A program made the position numbers and the translations under genes. Source: Lota lota (lineage: Eukaryota; Chordata; Actinopteri; Gadiformes; Lotidae). Taken from it: a stretch of 64,000 nucleotides of DNA. Of the stretch, positions 58,478 through 64,000 are shown in pieces; within the stretch, counting starts at the first letter, position 1; each line of letters opens with the position of its first letter. The notes beneath the pieces were generated by a model, which was not told where the DNA came from, did not search any database, and saw only the letters and a program-made list of their open reading frames with translations. The stretch spans positions 787,501-851,500 of the forward strand of contig JACYXH010000026.1 of the NCBI GenBank assembly GCA_026745465.1. Reading direction: 5' to 3'.

Positions 58478-59443
58478 ATGGGGCTCGCGTGGCTGCCGCT
58501 TCTAGTCGCCCTCGGTGGGTTCCGGTGGGCCCGCGCTCTGCAGGAGGCCGACGTGTTCACCTCCCGTGAAGGAGATATCCGCGATTTCGCCGTCGCCGCG
58601 CGCTGGGTGTACGTCGTCACCGGAGACCACCTGTACCAGCTCAACCTCAGCCTGGGGTTGCTTCACAGCCTTCCTCAAAGAGGGGCATACAAACAAAGGG
58701 GGGCACGTGGAACGCAACATTCAGCGTGAATACCTTGGCGCAAATTGTTGACAGCAACCTGTTATTCACCTGCGGTAAACTGCTCTGCGGCTTCTGTGAG
58801 ATGCTGGATTTGGCGAACATAACTAGGATACTAAAGGGGGAGGATTTTGATCTTAGTCCTGTCGTCCCAGAAGGCGCGTCCGTGGGATTTTCGGTTGTCA
58901 TGAAAGCAGAGTCTTACATTGTATCTGCTGCTGAAGAGTCCAAAGAAAACTACGACCAAGGTTGTCCAGACATTCCTAAAAGATCGCGAATTCGTCTTCA
59001 TAACACAAATGACACCGTTTGGACTACTGTGGTCGTACTTAGACAGTAGGGGGTCCCCCGAAACCGTTGCCCGTCATCCAGGTGTCCAGTTTGTGGACGG
59101 CTTTCAAATCAAATCGACTATCTTTATTTTTTCCAACGTAAAAGGCGAAGACAACGCTCCTAAAGTTCGTCTACTTTGGTTTGAGACCAAAGAGAGTAAA
59201 ACGAACACGTTAAAGTCCCTGCGAGGCGCGACACTCGACTGCTGCAAAGGTGGCGAAGCGCGCCAGAGACTCGTTTCTTCTTCGGTGATTCCCGGGGACC
59301 AAGCGGTCCTCTGGGCAGGGATATTTACCGGCCATGACACCACTAACACGGAGCTCGCCATATTTGATATCAGTCCGCCAACTGATGCACCGAGCTACAA
59401 GGACCCACACTTCAGCTACTCAGGAGAACCGTCGACGGGGAAG
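58478..59443 (+). pseudogene. plxnc1: Plexin-C1 first coding exon (signal peptide and N-terminal Sema half), frame broken twice
   Basis: Plexin-C1 is the transmembrane receptor for semaphorin 7A. The ATG at 58478 is in a strong context (gcaccatgg) and opens a hydrophobic signal peptide, then Sema-like sequence (TSREGDIRDFAVAARWVYVV, DHLYQLNLSLGLLHS). Near 58680-58705 similarity moves to the next frame (GGTWNATFSVNTL, LFTCGKLLCGFCEM), as if one base were missing. Near 58950-58960 it returns (TKVVQTFLKDREFVFITQM, VQFVDGFQIKSTIFIFSN, SLRGATLDCC, AVLWAGIFTGHD), as if one base were extra. The exon can end at AAG/GTGATC (59443). The later part matches the PLXNC1 pattern FVDAF, ASLDC, VWAGVF. It lies 1.3 kb after cep83, whose human neighbour is PLXNC1. 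It may be a pseudogene piece or a live exon with two sequence errors. A second in-frame ATG lies at 58463. Confidence 0.7.
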
Positions 59444-59629
59444 GTGATCCGCTGCGTTCGGTCGTGTAGTCCTACAAGCAGCTAACTTAACCTGCCATAG
59501 AAGACAAAGCTAAATAGATTTACATAAAGGTCTAAAACAACCTTCATTATACGAGGGATAAGGGCCAGTGGTTCACTTTATATGGGCCACATTAATAAAT
59601 GAGTGTAGGCAATTTAAGACAATTCTACC

Positions 59630-59770
59630 TAAACCGAACCAAGGAGTTGTGTTGCCTTAACCTAACCAAGTAGTTGTGTCGTCTTAACCTAACCAAGTAG
59701 TTGTGTCGTCTAAACCTAACCAAGTAGTTGTGTTGTCTAAACCTTACCAAGTAGTTGTGTTGTCTAGTGC
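59630..59770. repeat. 27-bp minisatellite (aaccaagtagttgtgttgtc)
   Basis: Five copies of 'cctaaccaagtagttgtgt' plus '(c/t)gtcttaa', just downstream of the plexin exon. Confidence 0.92.
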
Positions 59771-59879
59771 ATTACAAGTATATAAAATTTTCTGCGTGTG
59801 GTTGAATGCGCGTGTTGGCCAGGAAGCGGAAATGCACCACACGGCCAATCAAAACACACCCTACATATAGTGAGTATTA

Positions 59880-60420
59880 CGTTTTTATTAAAATAAAATT
59901 ACTGGCATTTTTATTGAGTTTCCACAAAGTTTTATACAGCAACAACATCATGAAAATAAGGTAAAATACAAAAAAATAACAATAGGTATGTGAATTCCTA
60001 ATAATACAAAATGATAAAAACAGTAAAGAAAATAATAGTTATACATGAACAGGTCAGAGTTGAACTGCATTGAAATATTCCCTAAGATTTGGTAGGGCCA
60101 TTCCCAGCCATGGTAGGATATTCATTTTAACAGTTTGAATTCTGGCACTGAAATCCAAAGTTGACCACCTTTCGACATCTTTATAGATGTTTTCATCTAT
60201 TTTGTTATAATTGGCTTCAAACATGTTGGAAAATGTTTTGGTTACAGTTACACCAAGATACTTCATTGTTTTAGAATTTCATTTCAGGTTTTAGGCGTCC
60301 CTGATTTGTTGGGATGGGGAGTAATTAAATGAAAGAATTTGGGTTTTTGTTATTCAATTTACACCCTGAGTGGTGTCCATATGTCTCCAGTAGGTGCATT
60401 AGGTTTGGGAAACATTTGTC
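59880..60420 (-). mobile_element. L1-clade LINE 3' end, decayed
   Basis: On the minus strand, 60054-60266 encodes reverse-transcriptase C-terminal sequence ([40 protein letters not shown]) typical of fish L1 elements. About 40 residues normally between MNILP and GMALPNL are missing, a Trp codon before the NSKT upstream of MKYLGV is now TGA, and a stop follows the block. The 3' end has 'ttgttgctgtataaaacttt' and AATAAA, as in fish L1 tails. The upstream limit is approximate. It is 5'-truncated and dead. Confidence 0.75.
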
Positions 60421-60671
60421 TGGTTGTTTAAGGAAAATAAATTCCCCCTATATTGAACATCCAAATAATTCATTAAGTATTGCCACATGTAACATATGTA
60501 CATCAAGGACTCAGAAAAGTACCAAAACACAAAGTGACTAATATAATGCAATGTTTTACAGACTATGTGGATGCTGAGCCTGGTCTTTGAAGATCCCCAT
60601 CCCCGCCGACCTGTCCTCCCAGTATGAGGGATCCCCAAAGGAGGAAGTTGTTGCCCGCCATGTCTCCCGCT

Positions 60672-60818
60672 TCAGTCAAGGGGCGGCAGGAGCCCCACAC
60701 ACTGTTCAGCTGGATCAGGAAACTCCTGGCACAACACACACGGGATGACAACCTTGATATTCCGTCCCAAGTAGTCCCAGCTCCAGCTGACAAAGCTGCG
60801 AGAGGAGAGATGCCTGTA
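60672..60818 (-). pseudogene. Relic of a P2RX7 C-terminal-like domain gene
   Basis: On the minus strand 48 residues run YRHLSSRSFVSWSWDYLGR, IKVVIPCVLCQEFPDP, then a GLLPPLD end at a stop. This resembles the repeated P2X7-intracellular-type domain in many multicopy fish genes (an 'AYRSFV.W..G.LG...RVVIP.C.V..IR..FP.P.G.Y.GF' pattern, recalled rather than searched). The surrounding sequence has no full gene, and expected conserved residues are changed. It may be carried by a transposable element. Confidence 0.45.
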
Positions 60819-61269
60819 ACCCCTGTATGGAGAGGATCTATTACCAATCCAGTTGAAAACTCATTGCTCTGGATATACAAGGATGCTTCTGTAGTTTTTG
60901 TACAATTGCAACAAAAAAAATACTTCGTGTCTTCGTGAGTCCTGTGATATAATGAAACCTTACTGTTCCGATTTTATTTTAGACTTATCTAATTTCATGT
61001 AATAAAAACATACTCTTGTTGTGTCCTACGCCTCAACGGTACATAGTCTGCTCTAAGGACATTGTTTATGCTCCGCAGGGTATACGGATTCAAGCAGTTA
61101 GGCTCTAGGCCTGGATGGTGTAGCATGCATGTAGGGGGACTGGAAGCTGCTTCGTTCGTCTTACAACCTAATAAGAAAAATAAGTTCCTGAGGCAACATC
61201 ACTGCATGTGGCATATTATTGATCCAGGAAGCAACACGTATAACACCATTGTATTTTAAATACATGTTG

Positions 61270-61752
61270 CTTCCTGCATCACTGCATAGGGCTTATTATT
61301 ATTATTAATAGCTACAACATAACCACATACGTCCTGCTCCGCTCTTGGTTGCAACAGTGTTTCGGGTCGATCCGATAGTTCGGCCTGAATTTGAGATTCT
61401 GTATCTGACTCGGGCTCGAACAGGTACGGCTAAACCGGAGCCATTCATACCTGCAGCAATGTTTACAGCGATGGGGGGGGGGGGGGGGGGGGGGGGGGGG
61501 TGAGATTGCCGACACATGCGCAAAACGTTTGACCAATGTCACAACAGAGTGGCCCAGCTGACCAATCACAGCAGACTGGGCTACTCGACAGGACTCAAAA
61601 CAGCGTTTTTTAAAGAGGCTGAAAGCGGTTTTGCAGAAATTAACAGTGTGATAATAGTATTTTTAACATCAAGGCATGTAAACCTATTCTAGTAGCACCC
61701 CCAAATGAAATTATTAACCCCAAAAATGCATAATGTGGGCCCTTTAATGTAG
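61270..61752 (+). mobile_element. Common fish MITE-like element, with internal poly(G)
   Basis: The blocks 'cgggctcgaacaggtacggc', 'gctgaccaatcacagcagac', 'taacatcaaggcatgtaaac' and the end 'aatgcataatgtgggccc' plus 'tttaa' are those of a very common non-autonomous repeat in percomorph-like fish genomes (from memory). A 27-base G run (61474-61500) has expanded inside it. It lies within the minus-strand plexin locus. Left boundary approximate. Confidence 0.65.
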
Positions 61753-61857
61753 ACAGGCCTGGTTCCTGGAGGACCTGGGATCACAACAGGCCCTGGGTCA
61801 TCCCTTCACGACACCATTATAAAAGGCTCACCATCCAGCATCCCTACTGGGGCTCAC

Positions 61858-61972
61858 CTTGGTGGATATCGCTCCTGATGTCCATCTCCAGGTTTCCAGG
61901 TCTCTTGGTCATCAGAGCCGTGAGCCTCTTCTGTCGGTAGTAGTAGTAGATACACCCCCCCGCTGTAAGAAC

Positions 61973-62003
<31 letters not shown>

Positions 62004-63832
62004 AGAGACACACACAATCACAACCACACGCACGCACACAACCACACACACACATTTATCTAATAATGTCTTTTTTTACATGTTTGCCCCCCCGAGACCC
62101 CCTTATTTCGCACACTGGGTTGGATAAGGAAAGGTAAGACAAGGTTAGATAAGGAAAGGTTTAGGTAAGACACGGTTAGATAAGGAAAGGTAAGACGGTT
62201 AGATAAGGAAAGGTTTGGGTAAGACAAAGGAAAGGTTTGGGTAAGACAAGGTTAGATAAGGAAAGGTAAGACAAGGTTAGATAAGGAAAGGTTTAGGTAA
62301 GACACGGTTAGATAAGGAAAGGTAAGACACGGTTAGATAAGGAAAGGTTTGGGTAAGACAAGGTTAGATAAGGAAAGGTAAGACAAGGTTAGATAAGGAA
62401 AGGTTTAGGTAAGACACGGTTAGATAAGGAAAGGTTTGGGTAAGACAAGGTTGGCACAGACTAGGCGATTTTCTAATTCAGAAAGCGTGGTAGCCAAGGC
62501 GTTGCTACAACTGTGTTCTCAGCCGTTTCTAACACGTTTCTAGTGTTAAATCACTGCGGCCCCGATCAGGTTCTGAGATTAAATCCAATCCCAACATTCC
62601 CAACACCACAGGGTAATTTGGCCACATTTTATTTTTTAGAACCATCCAAAATGCGGGGCTTTGCTGACCAGAGTTGAAAGGGGGAAATCGGGCACAAAAT
62701 CAGGATTATTATCCTGTAGTGTGTACCCAGCATAATGTAAAGGCCTTTCTTACCAACCACAATCACGACGATTAATCGAAGTAAGAACTGCACCGTGAAG
62801 GACCAGGGGGGCTCCAGGAGGACAGTCTTGTCTCCATACATTATCTGAAAATAAGGCACAGCAAGACATTGATTGGTCAAGTGGTTAGTCGGTTCATTTG
62901 TTAATTGTGTAATTGTTCAATTGACTTGATTAATTGATTATTCCTTGATAAACCAAATATAGTGACAGTTCCATAAACCAAAACATGGTAGCATAAAAAA
63001 CCAGCTTTTTAGCTGCTAATAAAGCGGTTAGTAACATGCACATTTGATGGTCAGATTTTCTGTGAGTGATGTTGCAGTCCCCTGCCCACTAGGCAACTTC
63101 AAACTGGTCTTGACGATCAGTCTTGCCTTGCTGTCGGGTCGGTGGTCCACGCTAGGCGTTTTTCCGTGCCTTCTCTGAAAACTCGCCAAATCTCACAGGA
63201 GCACGTCTGCTCAAGTAGACGGGAAGATGTATCTTTGTATAATAGCTACTGGATTTATCAACACCTATCTAATGAATGGCCCGTATCCGGGCAAAGACTT
63301 AAATGTTTTAAGGCATTTAAACACATGAGAAAGCATGGCATGTCACATGAGGGGTTTGTCAGAAAGATTCGATTCTCAACTCTGCTGAACGCCACCTGCG
63401 TTCAGCAGAGGGCAATGTTCACGTAGTATTTTGGGGAGAATGGCTAACCCACTTATTTCAGTAACAGTGATCAAATGGCATAGATTACTATGATGACCAT
63501 CACATAAGACGAATGACCACATCTAAAACAAAAACAAAAAGTGGTTTTGGGTTCACTGGCTCTTTAAGGGATCAATATAGAAGGGGAAAAAAAAAATCGA
63601 TGATACACGCGGTGTGAAAAGAAAGTTTGGGACGCAGCCTTGACGTGGCTGTGATGTGCTTTACCTTCACCGCTGTTATCTCTGCATCAGATGAGCTCTG
63701 AAAGACGCAGGTGATGAAGTGGGATCCTTTGCCGTGGTTGATTTTGCTGATGACACAACTGCGCTCCTCGCCGGCCTGGACGGCCCGTACCTGAAGATCT
63801 ACCGCAGCCATCTTTAGCTTATCGGCCCTTTT
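61858..63832 (-). CDS. plxnc1: Plexin (probably plexin-C1) exons: IPT end, transmembrane helix, juxtamembrane; partial
   Basis: Three minus-strand exons chain in phase. Exon 63832-63665 (56 codons; 5' limit uncertain, acceptor ttcag) has CVISKINHGKGSHFITCVFQ, the pattern of a plexin IPT domain, and ends AAG/GTAAAG. Exon 62844-62754 gives IMYGDKTVLLEPPWSFTVQF then LLRLIVVIVV and ends in phase 1 at G/GTAAGA. Exon 61962-61858 begins after CTTACAG and gives AGGCIYYYYRQKRL then a helix ending NLEMDIRSDIHQG at CAAG/GTGAGC. The two halves make one hydrophobic segment followed by RQKR, a stop-transfer signal, then the start of the plexin cytoplasmic helix. Upstream exons would lie beyond 64000. The GAP-domain exons expected between 61858 and cep83 were not found. 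Direction is tail to tail with cep83, as in human. Confidence 0.7.
61977..62060. repeat. Poly(C) and CA-rich tract
   Basis: A C run of about 27 (61977-62003) then CA-rich sequence, 15 bp from the acceptor of the plexin transmembrane exon. Confidence 0.93.
62119..62456. repeat. Minisatellite (gataaggaaaggtaagacaa), two alternating unit types
   Basis: About 13 units of 24-30 bp: 'gttagataaggaaaggt' followed by 'aagaca(a/c)g' or by 'tt(a/g)ggtaagaca(a/c)g', alternating in a regular order. It lies in the intron between two plexin exons. Confidence 0.94.
62850..63660. other. Plexin intron, with a perfect 13-bp hairpin at 63380-63410
   Basis: Unique sequence between two minus-strand plexin exons. 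CTCTGCTGAACGC and GCGTTCAGCAGAG form a perfect 13-bp stem with a 5-base loop. A 94-codon plus-strand frame (63142-63426) covers it but shows no domain. Confidence 0.55.
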
Positions 63833-64000
63833 CTGAACATCACAACAAAGGCCCCCGTTGGGGACGTTTACTTTACAAACATGGTCAATCAGCTTGTATC
63901 AGTCATTGGGTAATACTCGTGTGTATGTGTACACACACGAGCGCATGCATCACACACACACTCCTGGGCATGAGCCCCCATGGCTGCATGCAGGTGCATG

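Noticed and set aside
57200..61850. Plexin GAP-domain exons on the minus strand
   Set aside because: Searched by eye for exons that continue the juxtamembrane exon in phase 1; found only repeats, an L1 end, a MITE and the plus-strand exon. A small exon could have been missed; a translated search with PLXNC1 would decide.

Overview
The window reads as nuclear DNA of a teleost fish. It holds an intronless Kv1-type potassium channel gene, a 16-exon-style centriolar gene with GT-AG introns, plexin-C1 exons, fish tRNA-derived SINEs with the 'gagcaag...ggataaaagtg' body and tail, an L1 3' end, several fish-type MITEs, and an extreme load of di-, tri- and tetranucleotide arrays, minisatellites and G/C homopolymers. 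This short-tandem-repeat load is like that known for codfishes (Gadiformes); that placement is inference only. No CRISPR, operon, phage or bacterial feature is present.

Layout. 1-21.2 kb: no protein gene recognised; minisatellites (1.06-1.80, 8.0-8.45, 11.7-12.1, 16.6-17.7 kb), long (CT)n/(GA)n/(CA)n/(TA)n tracts, one SINE (2.5 kb), one MITE copy (6.0 kb) and a cluster of RFX X-box-like motifs (14.9 kb). 21.575-23.281 kb: complete single-exon kcna5 (Kv1.5), plus strand, with a full CRE 288 bp upstream. 23.3-46.3 kb: gene-poor, with a (CTT)n tract followed by a perfect hairpin, a 300-bp foldback element, a 40-base G run, a forkhead-motif minisatellite (35.0 kb), a SINE, a hAT-like terminus and a 31-bp minisatellite (44 kb).

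47.710-57.194 kb: cep83 (ccdc41), plus strand, 15 coding exons that join in phase to a 717-residue coiled-coil protein of the centriole distal appendages; its introns carry several minisatellites, a MITE and an inverted telomere-like array. 58.478-59.443 kb: plus-strand first coding exon of plexin-C1 (half of the Sema domain), interrupted by two opposite frameshifts. 61.858-63.832 kb: three minus-strand plexin exons (IPT end, transmembrane helix, juxtamembrane start) joined in phase. Between the two plexin pieces lie an L1 3' end, a P2RX7-C-terminal-like relic and a MITE.

CEP83 and PLXNC1 are neighbours in human (12q22, tail to tail), so the right half is a conserved block. The two plexin pieces face each other on opposite strands and no GAP-domain exon is visible between them and cep83: a real inversion or partial duplication, or an assembly error. 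This is the most unusual thing in the window. I found no clear new molecular system; other points of interest are the change in the kcna5 PDZ ligand, the CRE, the inverted telomere-like array around a perfect palindrome, the forkhead-motif array and the X-box cluster.
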